Assembly (NCBI GenBank): GCA_964482495.1
Contig: CAYZXS010000021.1
Location: 1-64,000 of the forward strand
DNA: 64,000 nt
Source of the DNA: J029 sp964482495
Lineage (GTDB): Bacteria; Planctomycetota; UBA1135
Direction of reading: 5' to 3'
The notes under the pieces were generated by a model. The model was not told where the DNA came from. It searched no databases and saw nothing but the letters and a program-made list of their open reading frames with translations. This document shows, in pieces, positions 53,039-60,824 of this stretch; position 1 is the stretch's first letter; each line of letters begins with the position of its first letter. The translations under genes and the position numbers were made by a program.

Positions 53039-54375
53039 GGCCGCTGCCGCGCCGGTTCGGTCAGGACCCGCAGCGGCGGGATCGCGCGCATCGTCCGCTC
53101 CGAGGGGACCAGGCGCGCGAAGCCGGTGGCCGCCACGCCGCCCGTCACGGCGGCCGTCCCTTCGACGGCGCCCGCGCCGGCGGGGAGCTGCAAGAACGCT
53201 GGGGCTCCCGGTTCGACCTCGAGGCGGTGCTCGCCGATCTGCCAGAGCACGGGGCCGCCCTCGGCCGCCAGCTCCAGCCGGCAGCTCGCGCGGAGCTCGT
53301 CCTCCACGGGCAGCTTGAGCTTGCGCTCGGCGCCGCTGGCCTTCAGCGCCAGGCGCTTCTCCTCGTGGACCGGCAGGAAGCGGTACTCGTAGGCGGTATC
53401 GGGCTCCAGGTGGCTATCCGTGTGCCGAGTGGCGTTGCCGGCGACCTCGGCCACGACGGTGTAGGGCGCCTCCTCCTCCGTCGCGAGCCGTCGCTGCACG
53501 CGCAGCCCGTCGGGACGGCTCTCGAAGCGCCGCCACTTGAGGGTGACCCGGGTCGGCCCGACCGAGGCGGCCTCGAGCTCCGCCGGGATCGGCAGCACCG
53601 CCGCCGGCGGGATGTAGCGGGCGGCGACGGCGTGGAGGAAGACCATCTCCTCCGCCACCAGCTCGCGCAGGCCGACGTCGCCGAGGCTGCGCGGATCGAC
53701 GTCCGCGATCCAGCCCAGCAGCACGCAAGCCGCGAGGTAGGTGCCGCGCTGATTCGGGTGCGAGCCGTCGGGACGGTGCAACTCCCAGTGCGGCTTCTCC
53801 TCGAGGGCCTCCCGCCACGCCAACCCGACCGGGGCCACCTCGGCGCCGGCCTGCTTGGCCAAGCCGCGGTAGGCGGCCTCCAGACCTTCGGTCATCTCCA
53901 GCTCGCCGCGCCGGGCCCAGGTCATGAACAGGAGCGGCCTGGCGCCAGCCTTGCGCGCTTCGGCGATCAGCTTCTTGCCGTTGCGGTGCATCAGCAGCGG
54001 GTCGGTCAGCGGGAGCCGGCTCTGCTCCTGGAGCACGACCACGTCCCACCCGCCCTCCCGGATGAGATCGACCGAGCGGCCCGCGATCCAGTGACGCTCG
54101 AAGGTGCAGCCGCCGGGGGTGCGCGACTCGACCTCGATCTCCAGCGGCAACCGGGCGGAGGCCGCAAGCGCCTGGACGGCCCGCGGGAGCTTGTTCTGCT
54201 CCGTGTAGCTGTTGCCGAGGAACAGCACGCGCAGGGCGGGCGGCGGCGGGGCGGCGTGGACCTCGGCCTGGACTTCGTCGGGCTGGATCTCCGGCTCCTG
54301 GGCCGGACCGGGGCTCAAGAGCAGCGCCAGGGAAGCCGCCAAGGGCGAGAGGAGACGCATCAGGGATTGCTGCAT
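53035..54375 (-). CDS. Exported SGNH/GDSL hydrolase with Fn3-like domain
   Basis: 446 residues. A signal peptide (LSPLAASLALLLSPGPAQ) is followed by an SGNH domain with block I LFLGNSYTEQNKL (Ser) and the C-terminal Asp-x-x-His in RPDGSHPNQRG. The intermediate WDVVVLQEQSRLPL block matches the DUF4886-like branch. A fibronectin type III-like domain (about 285-345; VTLKWRRFESRPDGLRVQR, LEPDTAYEYRFLPVH) and a beta-rich tail follow. Esterase or lipase activity on acylated sugars fits the sulfatase and DUF1080 neighbours. TAGGAT lies 18 nt before the ATG. Confidence 0.87.
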   Translation of the reverse strand: MQQSLMRLLSPLAASLALLLSPGPAQEPEIQPDEVQAEVHAAPPPPALRVLFLGNSYTEQNKLPRAVQALAASARLPLEIEVESRTPGGCTFERHWIAGRSVDLIREGGWDVVVLQEQSRLPLTDPLLMHRNGKKLIAEARKAGARPLLFMTWARRGELEMTEGLEAAYRGLAKQAGAEVAPVGLAWREALEEKPHWELHRPDGSHPNQRGTYLAACVLLGWIADVDPRSLGDVGLRELVAEEMVFLHAVAARYIPPAAVLPIPAELEAASVGPTRVTLKWRRFESRPDGLRVQRRLATEEEAPYTVVAEVAGNATRHTDSHLEPDTAYEYRFLPVHEEKRLALKASGAERKLKLPVEDELRASCRLELAAEGGPVLWQIGEHRLEVEPGAPAFLQLPAGAGAVEGTAAVTGGVAATGFARLVPSERTMRAIPPLRVLTEPARQRP

Positions 54376-54575
54376 GGTGGGGAATCCGGCTCCATCCTAG
54401 GGTCCGGAGGGAGCGGAGCGCGAACCGGTAGGATTCCGGATATACTCGGGCCGAACCTGCGCTACCGCCACCACTTGGGGCCGCAGGGTGTCGAGCCAGA
54501 ACCAGCCTCTGGCAGTGTTCGTCCCGCATCGTCGCGTGGAGAATGGCTCCGCGGAGCCCCCCTCCCCTGCACGCC
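54376..54575. promoter_or_regulatory. Divergent promoter region and structured leader of the cytochrome operon
   Basis: On the minus strand TAGGAT (54399-54394) probably drives the SGNH gene. On the plus strand TATACT (54441-54446) is the best -10 candidate for the electron-transfer operon, giving a leader of about 120 nt. The leader holds three inverted elements: CCTGCG/CGCAGG (54456-54487), a 6 bp GCCAGA/TCTGGC hairpin (54495-54513) and a perfect 14 bp palindrome GGCTCCGCGGAGCC (54545-54558) just upstream of the chosen ATG. These could control translation, but no known riboswitch signature was recognised. Confidence 0.45.
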
Positions 54576-56813
54576 ATGAACCTGTTCCCGCTGGTCGTCG
54601 TCGCCCTTGGCCTGGCTGTGGCCCTCGCCGCCACCGCTGCGCGGCGCCTGGAGATGCGCCGGCTCGAGCGCGGCCTGGAGGAGCGGAAGCAGGCCAAGCG
54701 CAAGGGCAGCCACCGCGCCCGGCTGCAGTTCCCCCACGTCGACCTGAGCCGCTGCATCGGCTGCGGCACCTGCGTCGCCGCCTGCCCAGAGGAGGGCGTG
54801 CTCGAGATCCTGCACGGCCAAGCCCTGGTGGTGCACGGCGCCCGCTGCGTCGGCCACGGCCTCTGCGCCGCCGAGTGCCCGGTGGGCGGCATCGCCTTGA
54901 CCCTGGGCGACCTGGAGGAGCGTCGCGACATCCCTGCGCTGACGGAGAGCCTCGAAGCGGCCGGGACGCCAGGCTTGTTCTTGGCCGGGGAAGTCACCGG
55001 CTACGCCTTGGTCCGGACCGCGATCGGCCACGGCAGCGCGGTGGCCCACGAAGCCGCGCGCCGCTGCCGGGAGTCCCCCGCCCCTGCCGGCGACGACGGC
55101 TGGCTCGACCTGTGCATCGTCGGCGCCGGGCCCGCCGGCCTGGCCTGCGCCCTGGAGGCCAAGCGCCAAGGGCTGCGCTTCCGCCTGCTCGAGCAGGAGG
55201 ACACGATCGGCGGCACGGTCGCCAAGTACCCGCGCAACAAGCTGGTCATGACCCAGCCGGTCGAGCTGCCGCTGCACGGCAAGCTGACCCGCACCAGCTA
55301 CCGCAAGGAGGAGCTGGTCGAGCTCTGGGAGCGCGTCGCGGCGGAGCAGGAGCTGCCGCTGCGCACCGGAGAGGAGCTGCTGGGGGTCGAACCAGTCGAC
55401 GGGGTCGGCTACCGGGTCCGGACCACCGCGGGCGAGCACCGGGCGCGCTGCGTCTGCCTGGCCCTCGGCCGCCGCGGAACGCCGCGCAGGCTCGGGGTGC
55501 CGGGCGAGACCCTGCCGAAGGTCGCCTACGCGCTGCAGGACGCCAATTCCTACCGCGGCCGCAAGCTGCTGGTGGTGGGCGGCGGCGACAGCGCCATCGA
55601 GGCGGCCGTCGGCCTCGCCGAGCAGCCCGGCAACGAGGTCACGCTGTCCTACCGCAAGTCGGCCTTCTTCCGCCTCAAGGCGCGCAACGAGGCGCGCATC
55701 GAGCAGGCGGCGGCCAAGGGCAGCGTCCGCGTCGAGTTCGACTCCCAGGTCCGCGGCATCCTGCCGGACCAAGTCGTGCTCGTGGCCGGCCGCGGCGAGC
55801 AGGCTCGCGAGATCGAGCTCGCCAACGACGCCGTCTTCGTCATGGTCGGCGGCGTGCCGCCCTACCCGCTGCTCGAGGCCAGCGGCGTCTCCTTCGCGCC
55901 CGAGGACCGGAAGGTGCCGGCGCCGGTGGTCGACCAGGGCCCCGGGCTGCTGGGCGCGCTCGCGACAGGCCTGGTGCTGACCCTGGCTGCGCTGGCCTGG
56001 GTCGGCTACTTCCTCGGCTACTACCAGCTCGACCCCGCCGGCCGCGCCCCGCACGGGCTGCACGGCTTGCTGCGGCCCTCGAGGGGCGCCGGTCTGGCCT
56101 TCGGGGTCGGCTCGACGGCCCTGATCCTGCTCAACCTGAGCTACCTGCTGCGGCGCAACCCGAGGCTGCCGCTGCGCTTCGGATCGCTCCAGGCGTGGAT
56201 GACCAGCCACGTCGCCACCGGCATCCTGGCCTTCGTGCTGGCGCTGCTGCACGCGGCGCTGGACCCGCGCCAGACGGTCGGCGGCCACGCCCTGGCCTGC
56301 CTGGCGGTCCTGGTCGGCACTGGCGCCATGGGCCGGTACCTCTATTCTTTCGTGCCGCGTGCGGCGAACGGACGCGAATTGGCGCTTGATGAGGTGGAGT
56401 CCCAGCTCGCCGCCCTCTCCGCCGCCTGGGACCAGACCCACCGCGGATTCGGCGAGCAGGTGCGGTCGGAGATCGAAGAGCTGGTGCGCCATCAACGCTG
56501 GGAGCGGTCCTTCTTCGGCAGGCTCTACGCCCTGATCGCGGGGCAGCGGAGCCTGCGGCGGGCGCTCGCCCGGCTGCGGGTGGAGGGCAAGCAGCGGGAC
56601 ATCCCCGAGAGCCAGATCCGCAAGCTCAAGACCCTGGCGCGCCGAGCCCACCGGACCTCGCTGATGGCCTCGCACTTCGAGGACCTGCGCGGGCTGCTGG
56701 CGAGCTGGCGCTACCTGCACCGCTGGATCGCCTTGCTGATGGTGCTGCTGATCGCCACCCACGTCTTCACGGCGCTGAAGTACGCCGACTTGCCGGGAGC
56801 GCTGGGGCGGTGA
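54576..56813 (+). CDS. Inner-membrane Fe-S/FAD NAD(P)H oxidoreductase with two predicted b haems
   Basis: 745 residues. An N-terminal helix (3-20) anchors two ferredoxin motifs: CIGCGTCVAACP (60-71) and CVGHGLCAAECP (91-102), where the second Cys of the latter is His. A thioredoxin-reductase-like domain follows with an FAD loop (VGAGPAGLA, about 182-190) and an NAD(P) loop (VGGGDSAIEAA, 334-344). Five membrane helices come next (about 456-482, 506-526, 543-563, 571-593, 714-735). Two of them carry His-X13-His pairs (H545/H559 and H715/H729), the spacing used to hold two b haems in cytochrome b and ferric-reductase proteins. It would pass electrons between NAD(P)H and the periplasmic cytochrome encoded next (GTGA overlap). 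An upstream ATG at 54543 is possible. Confidence 0.82.
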   Translation: MNLFPLVVVALGLAVALAATAARRLEMRRLERGLEERKQAKRKGSHRARLQFPHVDLSRCIGCGTCVAACPEEGVLEILHGQALVVHGARCVGHGLCAAECPVGGIALTLGDLEERRDIPALTESLEAAGTPGLFLAGEVTGYALVRTAIGHGSAVAHEAARRCRESPAPAGDDGWLDLCIVGAGPAGLACALEAKRQGLRFRLLEQEDTIGGTVAKYPRNKLVMTQPVELPLHGKLTRTSYRKEELVELWERVAAEQELPLRTGEELLGVEPVDGVGYRVRTTAGEHRARCVCLALGRRGTPRRLGVPGETLPKVAYALQDANSYRGRKLLVVGGGDSAIEAAVGLAEQPGNEVTLSYRKSAFFRLKARNEARIEQAAAKGSVRVEFDSQVRGILPDQVVLVAGRGEQAREIELANDAVFVMVGGVPPYPLLEASGVSFAPEDRKVPAPVVDQGPGLLGALATGLVLTLAALAWVGYFLGYYQLDPAGRAPHGLHGLLRPSRGAGLAFGVGSTALILLNLSYLLRRNPRLPLRFGSLQAWMTSHVATGILAFVLALLHAALDPRQTVGGHALACLAVLVGTGAMGRYLYSFVPRAANGRELALDEVESQLAALSAAWDQTHRGFGEQVRSEIEELVRHQRWERSFFGRLYALIAGQRSLRRALARLRVEGKQRDIPESQIRKLKTLARRAHRTSLMASHFEDLRGLLASWRYLHRWIALLMVLLIATHVFTALKYADLPGALGR

Positions 56814-59152
56814 GGCTGCGCGATCCGCGCCTGTGGCTGAGCCTGGCGAGCCTCGCGGCGGTGGCGCTGCTGGCCTTCATCGACCTGCGCCGGAACACCT
56901 CTCCGGGCCCGGTCCACCCGACCCACGCCCAGCTCAAGGAGCTGCGCAGCCGCCGGGGTTGCGCGGAGTGCCACGGCGACGAGGCGGGCGGCATGGCCGG
57001 CGCCTGCCTGCGCTGCCACGAGGCGATCGCCCGCCAGTTGGAGCAGGGCAGCGGCCTGCACGGGAGCCTGGTGCAGCCGCCGGTGGAGGACTGCGGCCGC
57101 TGCCACCTCGAGCACCTCGGCGACGCCTTCCCGCTGATCTCGGACGACAGCTTCGAGCGGGCCGGCGCCGACCGGCTCGGCTTCGACCACGCCGTGGCCG
57201 AGTTCCGGCTCGTCGGCGCCCACGTCGAGCTCGCCTGCGACCGCTGCCACCCGGACGCCCAGCTCGGGCTGATGCCGGAGGGGAGGTCGCGCTTCCTCGA
57301 CCAGGAGCAGGCCTGCGAGAGCTGCCACGAGGACCCGCACCGCGGCGCGATGCGGCGCGCTTGCGAGGACTGCCACGGACAGGAGCGGCCCTTCGAGCAG
57401 GTAGCGGTGTTCGAGCACGATGAGCGCTTCCCCTTGGTCGGCGGCCACGCCGGCCAGGCCTGCAAGGCCTGCCACCCGCAGGACAGCCTGCAGTCGGTCG
57501 AGGCCTTGGACCGGGGCGTGCCGGAGGAGTCCTGGCGCCGGTGTCTGGACTGCCACGCGTCGCCGCACGCTCCCCGCTTCCTGCGCGCCGCGGCGCGAGA
57601 GCAGGGCCAATCGGAGGCCGAGAGCTGCGCCGGCTGCCACCCGGTCGAGGGTCCCGCCTTCGCCGGCGCCGAGCTTCCCCGCGAGCGGCACGGCCTGAGC
57701 GGCTTCCCCTTGTCGCCGCCGCACGCCGAGCAGGACTGCCGGGCCTGCCACCAGCCAGCGGCCGAGGGCGTGGGCTGGGGCGCCCGCTTCCCGGGGCGCG
57801 CAGCGCAGGACTGCGGCGCCTGCCATCAGGACCCGCACCGCGGCCAGTTCGCCGGCGGCCCCTTCGGCGGCGGATGCCTGGACTGCCACCTGGAGACGAC
57901 CTGGGCCCCGCCCGACTTCGATGCCGAACGCCACGAGCGGACCGGCTTCGCGCTGACCGGCGCCCACCTCGAGGCGGAGTGCCGCGGCTGCCACCCCGAC
58001 CCGCCGCCAGACGCGCCGCGGCGCTTCCGCGACACCGAGGGCCGCTGCGAGGACTGCCATGACGACGCACACCGCGGCGCCTTCCAGGCACCGACCGCCG
58101 CCCTGCCTCCTGCTGAGCAGGGCGAGTGCGGCCGCTGCCACGGCACCGAGCGCTTCGCGCCGGCGCTGGAGGGCCGCTTCGAGCACGGTCGCTGGACCGA
58201 CTTCGGCCTGGAGGGGGCCCACCTGCGGGCGGACTGCCGCAGCTGCCACCCGGCGCTCCCGGAGCCGGATGCCGCCGGCCGCAGCTTCGCCTTCGTCGCC
58301 GACACCGTCGACGGCGACCCGCGCGCCTGCTCCAGCTGCCACGAGGACGTGCACGCCGGGGCCTTCGACGCCGAAGGCCTGCCGGCCCTCTTGGACGGCC
58401 GCGCCGGCTGCGATCGCTGCCACGACAGCGAGGTCTTCCGCGAGCTCCGCCCGGGCGCCTTCGATCACGGCGCCTGGACCGACTTCGCGCTGGCCGGGGC
58501 CCACGCCCAGAGCGGCTGCGAAGCCTGCCATGGCCGCGACCCGGCGCCCGCGGCCGGTACCCGGAGCCTTGGCCGCGTCGCCGACCGTTTCTCCGGCCCG
58601 GCGGACCGCTGCGTCAGCTGCCACCCGGACCCCCACCTCGGCCTCTTCGACCGCGCCGGCCAGCCCGCCGAGGTCGACGGCCGCCGAGGATGCGCCCGCT
58701 GCCACCAGCCGGTGTCCTTCCGGTCGCTGACCCTGGCCGGCTTCGACCACGGCCGGTGGACCGGCTACGCGCTCGCCGGCAAGCACGCGCAGGCCTCCTG
58801 CAACGGCTGCCACGCTCCCTTGGCGCAGGCCGACGCCCTCGGCCGCCGTCACGGCTTCGCCCGCGGCCAGGCCTGCGACGACTGCCACGCCGACCCGCAC
58901 GTCGGCCAGTTCGCCGCCGCCGGCCGCACCGACTGCGCCCGCTGCCACGACGAGCAGGACTTCCGCCAGCCGCGCTTCGACCACCAGACCGACTCCCGCT
59001 TCCCGCTCGACGCCAATCACGCCGCGCTCGACTGCGCCCGCTGCCACAAGCCCTGGCCCCTGGCCGGCGGCGGCGAAGCGGTGCGCTACAAGCCGCTCGG
59101 CACCCGCTGCCAGGACTGCCACGGCTTCGGCTTCGAGGACCGCTCCCGATGA
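56810..59152 (+). CDS. Membrane-anchored cytochrome c with 26 CxxCH haem motifs
   Basis: 780 residues. The N-terminus (RDPRLWLSLASLAAVALLAF) is an uncleaved anchor or signal, putting the rest in the periplasm. I count 26 CxxCH haem-binding motifs from CAECH near residue 51 to CQDCH at the end. Many sit in a repeated module in which F-[DE]-H-x-x-x-x-x-[FY]-x-L-x-G-x-H precedes the next CxxCH by four residues; these His are likely distal axial ligands. CxxCH-x-D-P-H is a second recurrent unit. It resembles periplasmic partners of porin-cytochrome complexes but is much longer than decahaem MtrA, enough to span the periplasm as a wire. GTG start overlaps the oxidoreductase stop; its own stop overlaps the barrel ATG. 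Confidence 0.9.
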   Translation: MRLRDPRLWLSLASLAAVALLAFIDLRRNTSPGPVHPTHAQLKELRSRRGCAECHGDEAGGMAGACLRCHEAIARQLEQGSGLHGSLVQPPVEDCGRCHLEHLGDAFPLISDDSFERAGADRLGFDHAVAEFRLVGAHVELACDRCHPDAQLGLMPEGRSRFLDQEQACESCHEDPHRGAMRRACEDCHGQERPFEQVAVFEHDERFPLVGGHAGQACKACHPQDSLQSVEALDRGVPEESWRRCLDCHASPHAPRFLRAAAREQGQSEAESCAGCHPVEGPAFAGAELPRERHGLSGFPLSPPHAEQDCRACHQPAAEGVGWGARFPGRAAQDCGACHQDPHRGQFAGGPFGGGCLDCHLETTWAPPDFDAERHERTGFALTGAHLEAECRGCHPDPPPDAPRRFRDTEGRCEDCHDDAHRGAFQAPTAALPPAEQGECGRCHGTERFAPALEGRFEHGRWTDFGLEGAHLRADCRSCHPALPEPDAAGRSFAFVADTVDGDPRACSSCHEDVHAGAFDAEGLPALLDGRAGCDRCHDSEVFRELRPGAFDHGAWTDFALAGAHAQSGCEACHGRDPAPAAGTRSLGRVADRFSGPADRCVSCHPDPHLGLFDRAGQPAEVDGRRGCARCHQPVSFRSLTLAGFDHGRWTGYALAGKHAQASCNGCHAPLAQADALGRRHGFARGQACDDCHADPHVGQFAAAGRTDCARCHDEQDFRQPRFDHQTDSRFPLDANHAALDCARCHKPWPLAGGGEAVRYKPLGTRCQDCHGFGFEDRSR

Positions 59153-60822
59153 GGCTCCTTCCCCTCCCCCTCCCCGCTCTGCTCGCGGCGCTGCTCGGCG
59201 TCGCGGCCCTCTCGCCCGTCGCGGCCCAGGACCCCGGCATGCGCCGGGTCGAGGCCCGCGTGACCGCCTCCAGCCCCGGCCTCGCCACCCTCGACCGCGG
59301 CAACGACGCCGGCCTGCAGCCCGGCGACCGGGTCCGGCTGCACCCGCTCGGCGCCGCGGTCCTCGAGGGCCGGGTCGAGCAGGTCGGCGCCCGCGACGCC
59401 ACGGTGCGCCTGAACGACCCGGCAGCGGCGGTCGACATCGGCGCCCGGGCCGAGGCCTTCGTGCCCGCCGACCGCATCCAGGAACCCGGCGGCGAGGCTC
59501 CCGGCCAGCCCCCGGCGCACGCGCCCTGGTCGCGGCCGCCGGACGAGTGGACCCAGGACATGCCGCTGCTGGCGAAGTCCCAGGGCCGCAAGCCCGAGCA
59601 GCGCCCGGTCGAGTGGAGCGGCCGCTTCTTCAGCAGCGTCGACCACACCACCGACCGCGGCAGCGACGACGACCGGAGCTACCTCTACGCCCGCAGCGGC
59701 GCCGACCTGGACGCCCGCAACCCCTTCGGCCGCGGCGGCGAGCTGCGCATCGACTTCGAGGTCAACCACCGCGCCGACTCCAACCCCGGCTACCCCGACG
59801 AGAGCGAGACCGGGCTGCGCCTGGACCGGCTCTCCTGGTCGGTGGGCGGCGACCGCCACGCCCCGCGGCGCTGGGAGTTCGGCCGCTTCCTGCACCGCGA
59901 GTTCCCGGAGTTCGGGGTCGCCGACGGCGCCGATTTCAGCGCCCGGCTGTCGCCGGCCAACACCTTCGGCGCCAGCTTCGGCTACCTGCCCGAGCTGGAC
60001 TCCGACTACGCCACCGGCAAGGACCTGCAGACCTCCCTCTACTGGTCCCACACCAGCGGCGAGCGCCGCGAGCTGCGCGCCGGCGCCGGCTTCCAGAAGA
60101 CCTGGCACCGCGGCAGCGCCGACCGCGACCTGTTCCTGGCCAAGCTGAGCTGGTCGCCGCCGGCCGGCCTGAACTTCTACTCGACCGCCTGGGTCGACCT
60201 CTACGGCAGCGAGGACACCGCCAAGTCCTCCGGCGCCGAGCTGACCCAGCTCTTCAGCAGCCTCGGCTGGCGGGCGGAGGGCGGCGACGGGGTGCGGCTG
60301 GGCTACTCGCGGATCCGCTTCCCGCAGCTGCTGCGGCTGCAGATCAGCCAGATCACGCTGGCGCAGCTGTCGGACAACCAGACCGACCGGATCGACCTCT
60401 CGGCCTGGAAACGGCTCAACGCCGATCTCCGCCTGTCGGGGCGGGTCGACTCCTGGAGCGACGAGGACGACAGCGGCGGCGGCGGACAGCTGCGGATGGA
60501 CTGGCGCGGGCCGCTGTTCGCGAACGGCAACCTCGGCGCCGCTTTGTTCACCAACCAGGGCCAGTTCAGCTCGGTCACGGGGCTGCGCCTCGACGCCGAC
60601 TGGGCCACCGGCCTGGGCTCCTGGCGGATCTCCTGGGAGAGCGCTCAATTCAGCCAGGAGGACTTCGTCGGCGATCAGGAGGAGCTGCTCCAGCACGCCC
60701 TCGAGCTCTCCTGGGATCTCTACGGCGGCACCGGCTGGTCCTGCTCGAGCTACCTCGAACAGCGCCTCGGCGACGAGATCGACTCCACGACCCTCGGCTT
60801 CTACCTCCAGCACCGGTTCTAG
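59149..60822 (+). CDS. Outer-membrane beta-barrel, probable porin of a porin-cytochrome complex
   Basis: 557 residues. A signal peptide ends at PVAAQ. Residues about 28-110 form a small beta domain (VEARVTASSPGLATLDRGND, LQPGDRVRLHPLG). From about 160 on, alternating polar/aromatic strands (RFFSSVDHTT, GELRIDFEVNHRA, SLYWSHTSGERRELRAGAGF, LNFYSTAWVDLYG) predict 18 or more strands, and the last residue is Phe (YLQHRF), the signal recognised by the BAM machinery. Sequence similarity to MtrB, PioB or OmbB cannot be asserted from memory, but placement between two multihaem cytochromes with a 4 bp overlap to the first makes an MtrB-like sheath the best reading. Confidence 0.82.
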   Translation: MRLLPLPLPALLAALLGVAALSPVAAQDPGMRRVEARVTASSPGLATLDRGNDAGLQPGDRVRLHPLGAAVLEGRVEQVGARDATVRLNDPAAAVDIGARAEAFVPADRIQEPGGEAPGQPPAHAPWSRPPDEWTQDMPLLAKSQGRKPEQRPVEWSGRFFSSVDHTTDRGSDDDRSYLYARSGADLDARNPFGRGGELRIDFEVNHRADSNPGYPDESETGLRLDRLSWSVGGDRHAPRRWEFGRFLHREFPEFGVADGADFSARLSPANTFGASFGYLPELDSDYATGKDLQTSLYWSHTSGERRELRAGAGFQKTWHRGSADRDLFLAKLSWSPPAGLNFYSTAWVDLYGSEDTAKSSGAELTQLFSSLGWRAEGGDGVRLGYSRIRFPQLLRLQISQITLAQLSDNQTDRIDLSAWKRLNADLRLSGRVDSWSDEDDSGGGGQLRMDWRGPLFANGNLGAALFTNQGQFSSVTGLRLDADWATGLGSWRISWESAQFSQEDFVGDQEELLQHALELSWDLYGGTGWSCSSYLEQRLGDEIDSTTLGFYLQHRF

Positions 60823-60824
60823 AC

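Noticed and set aside
56960..59137. Repetitive DNA in the cytochrome gene as a CRISPR or tandem repeat
   Set aside because: The recurring TGCCAC and GCCCAC words are codons for CxxCH and AHxxxxC motifs in frame; no constant repeat-spacer structure.
58126..59148. Extended frame upstream of the beta-barrel gene, overlapping the cytochrome
   Set aside because: Arg/Pro/Leu-rich shadow sequence; the ATG at 59149 starts a proper signal peptide and overlaps the cytochrome stop by 4 bp.
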